In this document: piece by piece, positions 43,116-51,772 of the stretch
How the letters are laid out: the number at the start of each line of letters is the position of its first letter
How positions within the stretch are numbered: position 1 is the first letter of the stretch
Assembly: GCF_014137975.1 (NCBI RefSeq)
Contig: NZ_JACGWZ010000004.1
Coordinates: forward strand, 372,001 to 436,000
Reading direction: 5' to 3'
From: Halosaccharopolyspora lacisalsi
GTDB lineage: Bacteria; Actinomycetota; Actinomycetes; Mycobacteriales; Pseudonocardiaceae
DNA length: 64,000 nt
The notes under the pieces: generated by a model
The model's database searches: none
What the model was told of the DNA's origin: nothing
Seen by the model: only the letters and a program-made list of their open reading frames with translations
Made by a program: the position numbers and the translations under genes

Positions 43116-45946
43116 CAATGACGTTCCTCTCCGACCAGTTCCAGGAAGGCATCCTCCAGGCGCCGTCGCGGAACGACCTGGTGGATCAGGACACCGGCGT
43201 CGACGAGCACGTTGACCGCCACCGCGGGCGGGTGAACACCGAGATCGGCGTGGAGCCGTTCTCCGTCGCACTCGACCTCGCCGATACCTTCGAGCAGTCG
43301 CAGCGTTCGTGCCGCCTGTTCGGGGCGATCCACTCGGAAGGTGTACTCCCCGTTGCCCGCGATGATCTCGGAGACCGTCCCGGACGCCACCAACCGCCCC
43401 TCGCGCATGACCACCACGTGGTCGCAGGTCTGCTCGATCTCGGACAACAGGTGACTCGACAGCAGCACGGAGCGACCGGTGGCAGCGTAACGCCGCAGGA
43501 TCTCACGCATCCGGTGGATCTGCGGCGGATCCAGTCCGTTGGTCGGCTCGTCGAGCACGAGCAGGTCCGGCAACCCCAGCATGGCCTGGGCGATGCCCAG
43601 CCGCTGCTTCATGCCCTGCCCGTAGGTACCGACGCGGCGCTGCGCGGACGAGTCGATCCCGGCGATCTCCAGGACTTCCTCGAACCGGGCGTGCGACGTC
43701 GGACGCCCGGTGGCTGCCCAGTAGGACTCGAGGTTCTCCAGCGCCGACAGGTGCGGGAGGAACCCCGGGGTCTCCACGAACGAGCCCGTGCGCGAGAGCG
43801 CGGGCGCTCCCGGGGAGACCCGGTGTCCGAACACCCGGATCTCCCCGGAGGTGGGACGCAGCAGCCCCAGCACCATGCGGAGCACGGTGGTCTTGCCCGC
43901 GCCGTTGGGGCCCAACAGGCCCACGATCTGCCCGCCTTCGACTCGCAGCGACAGTTCGTCCACGGCGGTGAGCTTGCCGGGATAGGCTTTGACGAGGTCG
44001 GATGTCACCAGCGGAGTATCCGCCAGGTCCGGATCGGCAGCCGTGGCGCCGTGACGCCGGAGCAGCGCGGCGATCGCCCAGCTCAGCAGGATGAGCAGCA
44101 GGAGGACGCTCGTGCCGCTCAGCGCCACGGTGGGGACGGTTCCCTCGCCGATCATTCGGCTCCGCACCGAGGGCAGGGAGATCGTGCGCTGCCCCGCCAG
44201 GCCCACGACGTGCACCGCCGGGTTCTTCGGGCTCGCGTACGCCCGGTCGGTGGTGGTGACGGTCAGTTCCAGGTGGTGGCCGGCTTCCACCGAGCGGACC
44301 GCTCCGGGAAGGGCCACGTCGACCTGGACGGATCTCCCGTCGGCGGGCAGGTCGGTGACGCGCATCGGTGCGGAACCGCCCCCGATCGGTTCGCGCTGCC
44401 CGTCCGGACCCACGTCGTAGAGCTCGGCGAACAGCACCGCGGATCCGGAGGAGGGCTGGCCGGGCACGGATGCCACCGAGAGTCGGGTCTGGGGCAGGCC
44501 GCTCACGAGCAGCTGCTTTTCGAGCGGCCGTGTCCGGAACACCGCGGTCTGCCCGGCCGTGCTCCCGACGGACTCCGGTGCGGCTTCGGGTAGTGCGGCC
44601 GTCGCGGAGGCGGTACCGCCGGGCGGGTTGATCACTTGCTCGGGAGAGCCGTACAGCGGCAACGCCCTCCGTTCCGCGCGTTCGCCGGAGAGACCGGGGT
44701 AGCTCGGTGCCACCATGGTGTGCAGGGGGGATCCGCCCTCGTGGCGTGTTTCCCCGCGTACCTGGTAGCTGAATCCAGTGCCCGGATCCGGGACGGGGGG
44801 GATGTCGGAGTCGGGCAGGTGGTGGGCGAACCAGTCTCCGATGGCCCGCCAGCTCGCGGCCCCGGGGGCCGCGCTGTCGTTCCCACCGGCGAACCAGATC
44901 ATCTTGACCTTGCCGCCCGCCGCGGCGATCTGCCTGGCGTTGGCGTCGGCCTGGGACAGCCCGAACAGGGGGTCCTGCTGACCTTGGACGAGCAACGTCG
45001 GTATGTCGATGTCGTCGGTGACACTGCGTGGTGAAGCAGCGGCCAGCAGATCCAGGGTGCGCCGACTCGCACTGCCGGACTCGGCGAGCTCGGTGTAGGC
45101 GGCACACACCTCACTCGTGAAGTTCCCGCAGGTGACCGGCTGCTCGGAACGGGGGCCCCGCGCCATGTCGCCCTCGGAGTCCGGTCGTGACCGCTCGTCG
45201 GTGCCGGGTCCGCCCGTCCCGGTCGCGAAGAGACGAGCGGCCCAGGACTTCTTGAACACGCCGGCGCTCTCGGCGGCCCCGCGGGCCGGGGTGTCCGACG
45301 GGATCGGTTCGGCGGAGGCGGCGTCGGGCAGCAGGGCCCGGCTCAGGTCGTTGTAAGCCATCACCGGAGCGATCGCGTCCACGCGCGGGTCGCTTCCCGC
45401 CAGCAGCAGGCTCAGCGCCCCGCCGTAGGACACTCCCGCCACTCCGACCAGGGGGTCGTTCTCACCGTCGGTGACGACCTCGGGCTGCCGTGCCAGCCAG
45501 TCGAGGATCTGGCGGGCGTCGGTGACTTCGTACTCCGGCGAGTTCAGCGCGATCTTTCCGGTGCTGTTCCCGAAGCCGCGAGCCGAGTAGGTCAGCACGG
45601 TGAAGCCGCGCTCGGCCAGGTTTCTGGCGGGGCCGGTGAGACTGGTCTTGTCCCCGCCGAATCCGTGCGCCAGCACCACCGCGGGCGCGGGTGTTCGGGC
45701 GGGGGCGTACATGGTGAGGTCGATCTGCACGCGGTGCTGCTCGGCGGGCCCGTCCAGTACGTCGATACGGACTTGCCTGCTCGTGACTTGCTTGGTGGGA
45801 GCGGGCTCTTCCTCGCCGGACCACATGAGAGCGCCGGCGACCACGAGGGTGACCAGTGTGAGGGAAATCAGCAGAAAGCTTCTGCGGACGGGGGGCAGCG
45901 AACGCACGGACCTGACGGTAGGCGACGTGGGAGCGGCGAGGCGCAT
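43115..45946 (-). CDS. Membrane-tethered S15-type alpha/beta hydrolase fused to an ABC ATPase
   Basis: This is a 943-residue fusion. An N-terminal anchor (FLLISLTLVTLVVAGALMW) leads to an alpha/beta hydrolase of the X-Pro dipeptidyl-peptidase/CocE type at about 55-610: oxyanion region VVLAHGFGGDKTSL, nucleophile elbow GVAGVSYGGALSLLLA, LLVQGQQDPLFGLSQADANA with the acid, and a jelly-roll-like domain after it. A second helix (VLLLLILLSWAIAALLR) precedes a complete ABC ATPase at about 650-940: Walker A GLLGPNGAGKTTVLRM, signature GTYGQGMKQRLGIAQAM, Walker B LLVLDEPTNGLDPPQIHRM. The hydrolase would face outward and the ATPase inward. It is coupled to the permease gene that follows. Confidence 0.88.
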   Translation of the reverse strand: MRLAAPTSPTVRSVRSLPPVRRSFLLISLTLVTLVVAGALMWSGEEEPAPTKQVTSRQVRIDVLDGPAEQHRVQIDLTMYAPARTPAPAVVLAHGFGGDKTSLTGPARNLAERGFTVLTYSARGFGNSTGKIALNSPEYEVTDARQILDWLARQPEVVTDGENDPLVGVAGVSYGGALSLLLAGSDPRVDAIAPVMAYNDLSRALLPDAASAEPIPSDTPARGAAESAGVFKKSWAARLFATGTGGPGTDERSRPDSEGDMARGPRSEQPVTCGNFTSEVCAAYTELAESGSASRRTLDLLAAASPRSVTDDIDIPTLLVQGQQDPLFGLSQADANARQIAAAGGKVKMIWFAGGNDSAAPGAASWRAIGDWFAHHLPDSDIPPVPDPGTGFSYQVRGETRHEGGSPLHTMVAPSYPGLSGERAERRALPLYGSPEQVINPPGGTASATAALPEAAPESVGSTAGQTAVFRTRPLEKQLLVSGLPQTRLSVASVPGQPSSGSAVLFAELYDVGPDGQREPIGGGSAPMRVTDLPADGRSVQVDVALPGAVRSVEAGHHLELTVTTTDRAYASPKNPAVHVVGLAGQRTISLPSVRSRMIGEGTVPTVALSGTSVLLLLILLSWAIAALLRRHGATAADPDLADTPLVTSDLVKAYPGKLTAVDELSLRVEGGQIVGLLGPNGAGKTTVLRMVLGLLRPTSGEIRVFGHRVSPGAPALSRTGSFVETPGFLPHLSALENLESYWAATGRPTSHARFEEVLEIAGIDSSAQRRVGTYGQGMKQRLGIAQAMLGLPDLLVLDEPTNGLDPPQIHRMREILRRYAATGRSVLLSSHLLSEIEQTCDHVVVMREGRLVASGTVSEIIAGNGEYTFRVDRPEQAARTLRLLEGIGEVECDGERLHADLGVHPPAVAVNVLVDAGVLIHQVVPRRRLEDAFLELVGEERH

Positions 45947-45964
45947 TCACAGGGCCTCCCACAT

Positions 45965-46080
45965 GAAGACGCTATGAATCGGATACCAAAGAGCAATCCG
46001 GAGTGTGATCACCCGCACATTTCGCGCCGCTGTGCGTTCTCGTCACGTTGCCGACGAGTCGTCTATCTCATAGCGTCTTC
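45965..46080. repeat. Widely spaced 13-bp inverted repeat upstream of the hydrolase/ABC fusion
   Basis: GAAGACGCTATGA at 45965-45977 and its exact complement TCATAGCGTCTTC at 46068-46080 are 90 bp apart, in the AT-richer promoter region of the leftward fusion gene. The first arm begins 18 bp upstream of the start codon. It could be a pair of regulator sites allowing looping. Confidence 0.5.
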
Positions 46081-46156
46081 CCCCGGCGGGTAGAGGGGAT
46101 CATCACCCCCGCTGGTGCGGCCAGTAGTGCATAAGTGACAATCTAGGCGAGGTTGT

Positions 46157-46274
46157 GGAGGGGAGTATTCCTTCGCGACGGCATCGTCATCACGGTCCCC
46201 TCTACAGCCGTGCGGTAACGGGGGTCCCGGTGCCGTCGACCGGCTCGGTCGGTGGAAGAGACCTCCGGTCCCCG
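46157..46274 (+). ncRNA. yybP-ykoY-type manganese riboswitch in the terC leader
   Basis: The leader begins GGAGGGGAGTATTCC, contains GACGGCATCGTCATCACGG, a GC-rich arm near 46215-46245, and closes GGAAGAGACCTCCGGTCCCC at 46254-46273, which can pair with the opening. GGGGAGTA near the 5' end, a GTCATCAC segment and the GAGACC 3' element are hallmarks of yybP-ykoY (Rfam RF00080) leaders, which sense Mn2+ and are typically found before terC/alx and P-type ATPase genes. It ends 17 bp before the ribosome site of a terC gene. Assigned by motif memory, not by a covariance model. Confidence 0.75.
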
Positions 46275-46301
46275 GCGTAAGCCCTGTACCGGAGGTGGTT
46301 G

Positions 46302-47318
46302 ATGAGTTCCGAAATGATCGTGCTGGCGGAGAAGGCCCGGGCGCAGACGGAAGGGTTAAACGAGACCTGGTGGGTGTGGCTGGCGACACTCGGCGGGCTC
46401 GCGGTGTTGCTGCTGCTCGACCTGGTGATCGTCGATCGCAAGCCGCACGAGGTCACCATCGGCGAGGCCTCCAAGTGGGTGTGCTTCTACATCGCCTGCG
46501 CGCTGCTGTTCGGTCTCGGGGTCTGGTACTTCGGTGGCCACGACGTCGCCATCCAGTACTACACCGGTTACATCACCGAGTACTCGTTGAGCGTGGACAA
46601 CCTGTTCATCTTCATGGTGATCATGTCCAGCTTCGCCGTTCCGTCGATCTACCAGCATCGGGTGCTGCTCATCGGCATCCTGCTGGCGCTGGTGTTCCGC
46701 GGGATCTTCATCGCGGTCGGCGCCCAGTTGATCAACAGGTTCGTCTGGGTGTTCTTCATCTTCGGTGCCTTCCTGCTCTGGACCGCGATCAGCATGGTCC
46801 GGAAGAAGGACGAGGAGGAGGAGTACCAGGAGAACGCGGTCGTTCGCTGGGTGCGCAAGGTCTACCCGGTCACGGAGGACTACCACGGCACGAAGATGAC
46901 CGTGAGGTCCGAGGGCAGGCGCTGGCTGACCCCGATGGCGGTGGTCATCGTGGCCATCGGCAGCGCCGACGTGATGTTCGCCGTCGACTCCATTCCGGCG
47001 ATCTTCGGTATCACCCAGGATCCGTTCCTGGTCTTCGTCGCCAACGCCTTCGCCCTCATGGGGCTGCGGCAGCTCTACTTCCTGCTCGGCGGGCTGGTGG
47101 ACAAGCTGATCTACCTGTCGGTCGGCCTGGCGGTGATCCTCGGCTTCATCGGGATCAAGCTGATCATCCACGCGCTGCACGAGTACCACGTGGTGCCGGA
47201 CTGGCTCGAGATCGGCAATCTGATGTCGCTGGGGGTGATCCTCGCGGTGCTGGCCGTGACCACCGTGGCGAGCCTGGCGAAGTCGAAGAAGGACGCGCAG
47301 CGAGCCGCGCGCTCCTGA
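46302..47318 (+). CDS. terC: TerC-family integral membrane protein (Alx/MeeF-like metal exporter)
   Basis: This is a 338-residue membrane protein with about eight helices. Diagnostic motifs are LDLVIVDRKPHEVTIGEASK, YITEYSLSVDNLFIFMVIMS, AIGSADVMFAVDSIPAIFGI and ANAFALMGLRQLYFLLGGLV; the paired acidic SVDN and FAVDS segments are the conserved intramembrane carboxylates. TerC proteins are linked to tellurite resistance and to manganese efflux. ATG 46302 follows GGAGGTGG. The upstream yybP-ykoY leader suggests induction by Mn2+, and an intrinsic terminator follows the gene. Confidence 0.92.
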   Translation: MSSEMIVLAEKARAQTEGLNETWWVWLATLGGLAVLLLLDLVIVDRKPHEVTIGEASKWVCFYIACALLFGLGVWYFGGHDVAIQYYTGYITEYSLSVDNLFIFMVIMSSFAVPSIYQHRVLLIGILLALVFRGIFIAVGAQLINRFVWVFFIFGAFLLWTAISMVRKKDEEEEYQENAVVRWVRKVYPVTEDYHGTKMTVRSEGRRWLTPMAVVIVAIGSADVMFAVDSIPAIFGITQDPFLVFVANAFALMGLRQLYFLLGGLVDKLIYLSVGLAVILGFIGIKLIIHALHEYHVVPDWLEIGNLMSLGVILAVLAVTTVASLAKSKKDAQRAARS

Positions 47319-47330
47319 GTTCGCTTACGG

Positions 47331-47368
47331 ACGGGCGCCGGATTCCCTCGGGAACCGGCGCCCGTTTT
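47331..47368 (+). terminator. Intrinsic terminator after terC
   Basis: An 11-bp stem (ACGGGCGCCGG / CCGGCGCCCGT) with a loop is directly followed by TTTT, 12 bp beyond the terC stop: a textbook Rho-independent terminator. Confidence 0.85.
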
Positions 47369-47430
47369 CGTGCTCGGGGAGAAGAACTCGTCAGGGTGTC
47401 TGCACCGGGGTTGCCTGGTGCAGACGGACC

Positions 47431-48087
47431 CTAGTTCAGCAGGGTGTAGCTGAGCTCCTTGCACACGCGTCCCAGCGGCAGGTCGAGCCCCGGGTGGTCC
47501 AGGGGCAGCAGCACGTCCGGTGACTCCGGCAGCGCCGTGGTCGCGGGCGGGTCCCACAGGCACAGTGACGGGTTGCCCGCGTCCATCGACGAGCGATACC
47601 AGAGTCCGTCGAGCTCAGGATGGGCCGCGCGAATACTGCGCGCCCACGCCTGGGTGCGTTCCTTCGGCCCGTTGTTGATCGCTTGGGAGGCGCCGGCCCG
47701 AGTGGGCCAGAGTCCGGAGAGATCGAGTAAGCGCAGGGTTCGCCGCGGCCGGAACACCACGAGGTACGGACTGCGAGTCTGTCTGTCCACTGTGGAGGTG
47801 GCTTGGTAGACCTCGGCCAGGCAGGTGCGCACCGACAGCGAGAAGTACAGCACGCCGTGCTCGCGGGTGACCGTCGGCTTGCCCTGGGTGTTGGGCAGGT
47901 GCGGATCGAATCGGGCGTGGGGCAGTGGTCCCGCGTAGCGGAAGGAGTCCCATTGCTGGGGATGGTTGCCACCGGTGGTGAACACCCGCACGAGCCGTGT
48001 TCCGGCGGGGAGCGCGATGACGTCCTCGGTGCGGCGGAGCATCGCCTGCAGCACAGCGGGAGCAGGCGGCTGGGGGAGCCGAGCCAT
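47431..48087 (-). CDS. RES-domain toxin
   Basis: This is a 218-residue RES-family protein. The family's Arg-Glu-Ser residues are visible: TRLVRVFTTGGNHPQQWDSF with the first Arg, RFDPHLPN, GVLYFSLSVRTCLAEVYQA with the Glu, and DGLWYRSSMDAGNPSLCLWD with the Ser. RES toxins such as MbcT and ParT act on NAD+ (phosphorolysis or degradation) or ADP-ribosylate targets. It lies 32 bp downstream of an Xre/MbcA-like antitoxin on the same strand, the normal order for this module. The stop overlaps no other gene. Confidence 0.85.
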   Translation of the reverse strand: MARLPQPPAPAVLQAMLRRTEDVIALPAGTRLVRVFTTGGNHPQQWDSFRYAGPLPHARFDPHLPNTQGKPTVTREHGVLYFSLSVRTCLAEVYQATSTVDRQTRSPYLVVFRPRRTLRLLDLSGLWPTRAGASQAINNGPKERTQAWARSIRAAHPELDGLWYRSSMDAGNPSLCLWDPPATTALPESPDVLLPLDHPGLDLPLGRVCKELSYTLLN

Positions 48088-48119
48088 TTGTGTCCTGGGT
48101 CCGTGTTCTGCCGGAGGCG

Positions 48120-48704
48120 TTACATCGGGGTGCCGACGGCCGAGGCCAGTTCGGCGACGCGCCGGATACTACCTCCCGCCATCAGCCATTCCCTGGGGCT
48201 CACCGGCCGGTCGCCGAGCTCGAGATCCTCTTGGGGCGTGGTCATGAAGTTCGCGAGTACCAGAGTGGGTTGATCGCTCGGCATGGCCGCCAGCACGGTT
48301 TCCAGGCCGGGCAGGACGTCCGCGTCGGTGAACTGCCACGCCGGTAGGCGCCACCCCCCGCGATCCTTCCAGCCGATCAGCCGGTGCGAGGCCACGCGGT
48401 GCCGGATGCGACTGCTGTCCACCCCGATGCGCTCGGCGGCCTGGGACACCGAGAGCGCCGTGTCGCGCAACACGGCCTGCTCGGCCACGGTGCGGGCGCG
48501 GGGGTCCTCCTCGTCCTCGTCGAGGGGTTCGAGGTCGAGGCCGACTTCGGTGAGCACGGTGCGGTCGTTGTCGGTGAAGCGCGCCGCGGGATCCGGCTGA
48601 GCCGGGGTGAGTCGCTTGGCTGCGTCCTCGACCAAGGACAGGAATTCCTGTGCCGTGACCTTCAATCCGGCTTTGGCCAGCACGGTCTCCAGCGGGACTG
48701 TCAT
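48120..48704 (-). CDS. Antitoxin of the RES/Xre (MbcA-ParS-like) module
   Basis: This is a 194-residue protein directly upstream of the RES toxin. A DNA-binding core is visible in the middle (VLRDTALSVSQAAERIGVDS, RIRHRVASHRLIGWKDRGG), resembling a MerR/excisionase-like helix-turn-helix. The C-terminus QPTLVLANFMTTPQEDLELG and SPREWLMAGGSIRRVAELAS matches the MbcA-ParS toxin-binding end, where WL-x-x-GG is conserved. TACCCT just before the ATG suggests a near-leaderless, autoregulated message. Pairing with the toxin is secure; the exact antitoxin subfamily less so. Confidence 0.77.
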   Translation of the reverse strand: MTVPLETVLAKAGLKVTAQEFLSLVEDAAKRLTPAQPDPAARFTDNDRTVLTEVGLDLEPLDEDEEDPRARTVAEQAVLRDTALSVSQAAERIGVDSSRIRHRVASHRLIGWKDRGGWRLPAWQFTDADVLPGLETVLAAMPSDQPTLVLANFMTTPQEDLELGDRPVSPREWLMAGGSIRRVAELASAVGTPM

Positions 48705-48805
48705 ACCCCCAGGGTAGCGTTTTCGACGCCTGGTGTGTGCGCCGCCGTGCGCGTCGCGTGGAATTATTACCGAATGTGTTGGAGTATTTCCCCAGCGTGA
48801 TGAAA

Positions 48806-48850
48806 GGGGCGGCCGGGGAGCCCGCTGGCGCGAACCCGTCCGGCCGCCCC
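48806..48850 (-). terminator. Terminator after the chitinase gene
   Basis: An 11-bp perfect stem (GGGGCGGCCGG / CCGGCCGCCCC) with a 23-nt loop lies 8 bp beyond the chitinase stop; on the minus strand it is followed by TTTCAT. Confidence 0.7.
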
Positions 48851-48857
48851 GACGCTC

Positions 48858-49877
48858 CTAGAGCGAATCCAGGTGTGCCCGGATGGGATCGGAGAAGGCG
48901 TTTCCGCTGCCCACGTCCCAGTTGATCGACCAGGTCATGACACCGCTGATCGTCGGGGTGGGTCGCTCGGGAACGTACTGCCCGCAGCGCGTGGCCGCGG
49001 CCAAGCAGTCCAGAGCTGAGGTGATCACCGACGGGGCGACGTACCCGCTGCCCGCCGCCGAGGGGGTGGCGGGCAGCCCGAGCGAGACCTGATCGGGCCG
49101 CAACGTTCGCAGCAGGATGCAGGCCTGGGCGGTGATGAAGTCCACCGAGCCCTGGCTGTGGACGTTGCCGTTGCACCCGAGCATGGATCCCGAGTTGTAG
49201 TACTGGGTGTGTACGACGGTGATGATGTCCTGGACGTTCTTGATGAGCTGCAGGTAGGACCCACCCGGTTGGACGTGGAGGGTCTGCGGCGCCATGGTGA
49301 GCACGAAGTCGTCGCCGAACCGCTGGTGCAGTTGCCGAACCGCGCTGGTGACCCCGTCGACGTCGAGGCCGTGTTCGATGTCGATGTCGACGCCGTCGAG
49401 CCCGTAGTCGTTGATGATCTTCGAGACCGAGTCGACGAAGCGGGTGACGTTGCTCGCGCTGCTGAGGTCGACGCTGCCCTTGGCTCCGCCGATGGACAGC
49501 ACGAAGTCCGTGCCGGCGGCCTGCTTGGCGGCGATGTCGGCCTTGAGGTCGGCGTCGGTGTAGCCACCGAGGGCGCTCGACAGACCGGAGTCCACGCCGA
49601 AGGTCACCGCACCGGCGGCGGTGGGATCGCTCTGGGCGAAGGCCAGGGCGACGAGATCGTAGTTCGAGGGGATGTCGGAGACCCGCAGTGGCGGGGCGTT
49701 GTTGACGAAGTTCTGCCAGTAGCCCGTGAGCTGGTGGTCGGGCAGTGCCGCTCGGGAGGTGGTGCTGGGAGCGGACGGCGCGGGTTCGGCGGCGGCCACC
49801 ACCGGACTCAGGGAGAGAGCGGCCGGCAGCAGGGCTGCGGCCGCGGCCACGAGTAATCGACGAGGGGACACGGACAC
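48858..49877 (-). CDS. Secreted family 18 chitinase
   Basis: This is a 339-residue exported glycoside hydrolase. The signal peptide (RRLLVAAAAALLPAALSLSP, cut near VAAAEP) is followed by a Ser/Pro-rich linker and a GH18 barrel: HQLTGYWQNFVNNAPPLRVS, FVLSIGGAKGSVDLSS (SxGG), and the catalytic DGVDIDIEHG (DxxDxDxE complete), then VHTQYYNSGSMLG and the final ISGVMTWSINWDVGSG. There is no chitin-binding module. It cleaves chitin outside the cell. The region between its start and the divergent acyl-CoA synthetase holds both promoters. Confidence 0.92.
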   Translation of the reverse strand: MSVSPRRLLVAAAAALLPAALSLSPVVAAAEPAPSAPSTTSRAALPDHQLTGYWQNFVNNAPPLRVSDIPSNYDLVALAFAQSDPTAAGAVTFGVDSGLSSALGGYTDADLKADIAAKQAAGTDFVLSIGGAKGSVDLSSASNVTRFVDSVSKIINDYGLDGVDIDIEHGLDVDGVTSAVRQLHQRFGDDFVLTMAPQTLHVQPGGSYLQLIKNVQDIITVVHTQYYNSGSMLGCNGNVHSQGSVDFITAQACILLRTLRPDQVSLGLPATPSAAGSGYVAPSVITSALDCLAAATRCGQYVPERPTPTISGVMTWSINWDVGSGNAFSDPIRAHLDSL

Positions 49878-50010
49878 CTCCGAGAAGGGGGGATGTGAAT
49901 CACAGGAAAAACTGGACTAGACCAGTACGGTTCGTCAAGAGCCCCGGCGGGATTCCTCGCGGAGTCGCTGCGGGTTGACGCGCGGGGGAGATGGCCGATT
50001 GACTGGACGT

Positions 50011-50024
50011 ACCGACTGGTCGGT
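50011..50024. promoter_or_regulatory. TetR operator 1 (acyl-CoA synthetase)
   Basis: ACCGACTGGTCGGT, 17 bp before the GTG start of the acyl-CoA synthetase gene and overlapping its expected transcription start. Near-identical palindromes stand at 53316-53329 and 53998-54011. Confidence 0.75.
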
Positions 50025-50041
50025 CTCAGTGGAGGTGTCGT

Positions 50042-51721
50042 GTGGCCAGTATCTACGATGAGCGCCCGTGGTTGGCTCTGTACGACGATGAGGATCCCGC
50101 GACGCTGACGCCCGAGTTCGGGGACGCGCTCGCGCTGTTTCGCCATACCCGGGACCGGGTGCCGGACCGGGTGGCGCTGACCTACTTCGACGGTCGAGTC
50201 ACCTACGGAGAACTCGACCGGCTCAGCGACGGTCTGGCCCGGTACCTCGCGGAGAACAAGTTCGGCGGCGGGGACCGGTTGGCGGTGTACCTGCAGAACG
50301 TGCCGCAGTTCGTGATCGCGTTGCTGGCCGGTTGGAAGCTCGGCGGCATCGTGGTTCCGCTCAACCCGATGTATCGCTCCCACGAGCTGTCCACGATCCT
50401 GGCCGACGCGCAGCCGTCGGCGATCGTGTCCTCCGAAGTCGGCTGGCACGACGTGATGGCGGAGGCCGCCCGCGCGGCAGGAGTTCACACCGCTGTCACG
50501 ACCAGCGAGCTGGACCTGCAAACGCGCCACGACTCCCGGCTGTTCGCGCGAACCGAGCGTTCGCCGGCCTCCGACGCCGTGGATCTGCTGGAGGTGGCAC
50601 GCGCGCGCCAGGATCGGTCACCGGCCGAGGTGACCATCGCCCCGTCCGACATCGCGCTGCTGACCTACACCTCGGGGACCAGCGGTGTCCCCAAGGGGGC
50701 CACCAACACCCACGGCAACGTCAGCTTCAACGCGCAGGGATTCCAGCGGCGCGCGGGCGACCAGGACGGTGCCGGGATCATCGCGCTGGCACCGCTGTTC
50801 CACATCACCGGCATGGTCTGCCAGCTGGGTGCGGCGTTCGCCCTCGGCGGCCGCCTCGACCTGGCCTACCGCTTCGAGCCGGGGGTGGTGCTCGACGCCC
50901 TCGCCGAACACCGCCCCTACTACATGATCGGACCGTCGACGGCGTACATGGCGCTGATGAACCACCCCGACGTCACCGCGGAGCACTTCGCGTCCCTGGA
51001 ACTGGTCTACTCGGGAGGAGCCCCGCTGCCCTCGGCGGTGGTGGAGACCTTCCGCGACCGCTTCGGCCACTACATTCGCAACGGTTACGGCCTCACCGAG
51101 ACCACCGCCACGGCCACGTCGGTGCCCTCGCACCTGGAGGCTCCGGTGGACGAGTCCTCGGGCACGCTCAGCGTCGGGATCCCCACCTTCGACACCGTCC
51201 TGCGCATCGCCGACGAGGACGGTGCGGACCTGCCCGTCGGCGAGGTCGGGGAGATCGTCATCGAGGGACCGATGGTGGTGCCCGCCTACTGGAACAAGCC
51301 CACCGAGACCGAGCGGGGCATCCCGCGGGGGCGGTTGCACACCGGTGACGTCGGTTTCATGGACTCGCGGGGCTGGTTCTACGTGGTGGACCGGAAGAAG
51401 GACATGATCAGCGCCTCCGGTTACAAGGTGTGGCCGCGCGAGGTCGAGGACGTGCTGTACTCCCACCCCGCGGTGCGGGAGGCCGCTGTCGTGGGGGTGC
51501 CCGATCCCTACCGGGGGGAGACGGTCCGGGCCTACGTCGGGCTCGGTGACGGTCGGTCGGCCACGGCTTCGGAGCTCATCGACCATTGCAAGCAACAGCT
51601 CGCGGCCTACAAGTACCCGCGCCGGGTCGAGATCGTCGAGGAGCTGCCGAAAACCACCACGGGCAAGATCCTGCGGCGGCAACTGCGCGACCGCGCCGCC
51701 GAAGAGCAGGGCGCCGAATGA
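50042..51721 (+). CDS. Acyl-CoA synthetase (AMP-forming)
   Basis: This 559-residue adenylate-forming ligase activates a carboxylic acid with ATP and CoA. P-loop-like motif LLTYTSGTSGVPKGATNTHG, A5 region NGYGLTETTATATSVPSHLE, A7/A8 hinge RGRLHTGDVGFMDSRGWFYV and DRKKDMISASGYKVWPREVE, and the C-terminal catalytic Lys in LPKTTTGKILRRQLR are all intact. Chain length cannot be read. GTG 50042 with GGAGGT upstream. First gene of a TetR-controlled run (ligase, two SDRs, regulator, quinone oxidoreductase), so the acid is probably oxidised further by those enzymes. Confidence 0.9.
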   Translation: MASIYDERPWLALYDDEDPATLTPEFGDALALFRHTRDRVPDRVALTYFDGRVTYGELDRLSDGLARYLAENKFGGGDRLAVYLQNVPQFVIALLAGWKLGGIVVPLNPMYRSHELSTILADAQPSAIVSSEVGWHDVMAEAARAAGVHTAVTTSELDLQTRHDSRLFARTERSPASDAVDLLEVARARQDRSPAEVTIAPSDIALLTYTSGTSGVPKGATNTHGNVSFNAQGFQRRAGDQDGAGIIALAPLFHITGMVCQLGAAFALGGRLDLAYRFEPGVVLDALAEHRPYYMIGPSTAYMALMNHPDVTAEHFASLELVYSGGAPLPSAVVETFRDRFGHYIRNGYGLTETTATATSVPSHLEAPVDESSGTLSVGIPTFDTVLRIADEDGADLPVGEVGEIVIEGPMVVPAYWNKPTETERGIPRGRLHTGDVGFMDSRGWFYVVDRKKDMISASGYKVWPREVEDVLYSHPAVREAAVVGVPDPYRGETVRAYVGLGDGRSATASELIDHCKQQLAAYKYPRRVEIVEELPKTTTGKILRRQLRDRAAEEQGAE

Positions 51722-51772
51722 CGGGTCCCGACTCAGCGGGACGAGCCGACGACAGGGACGGAAGGGAAGCGC

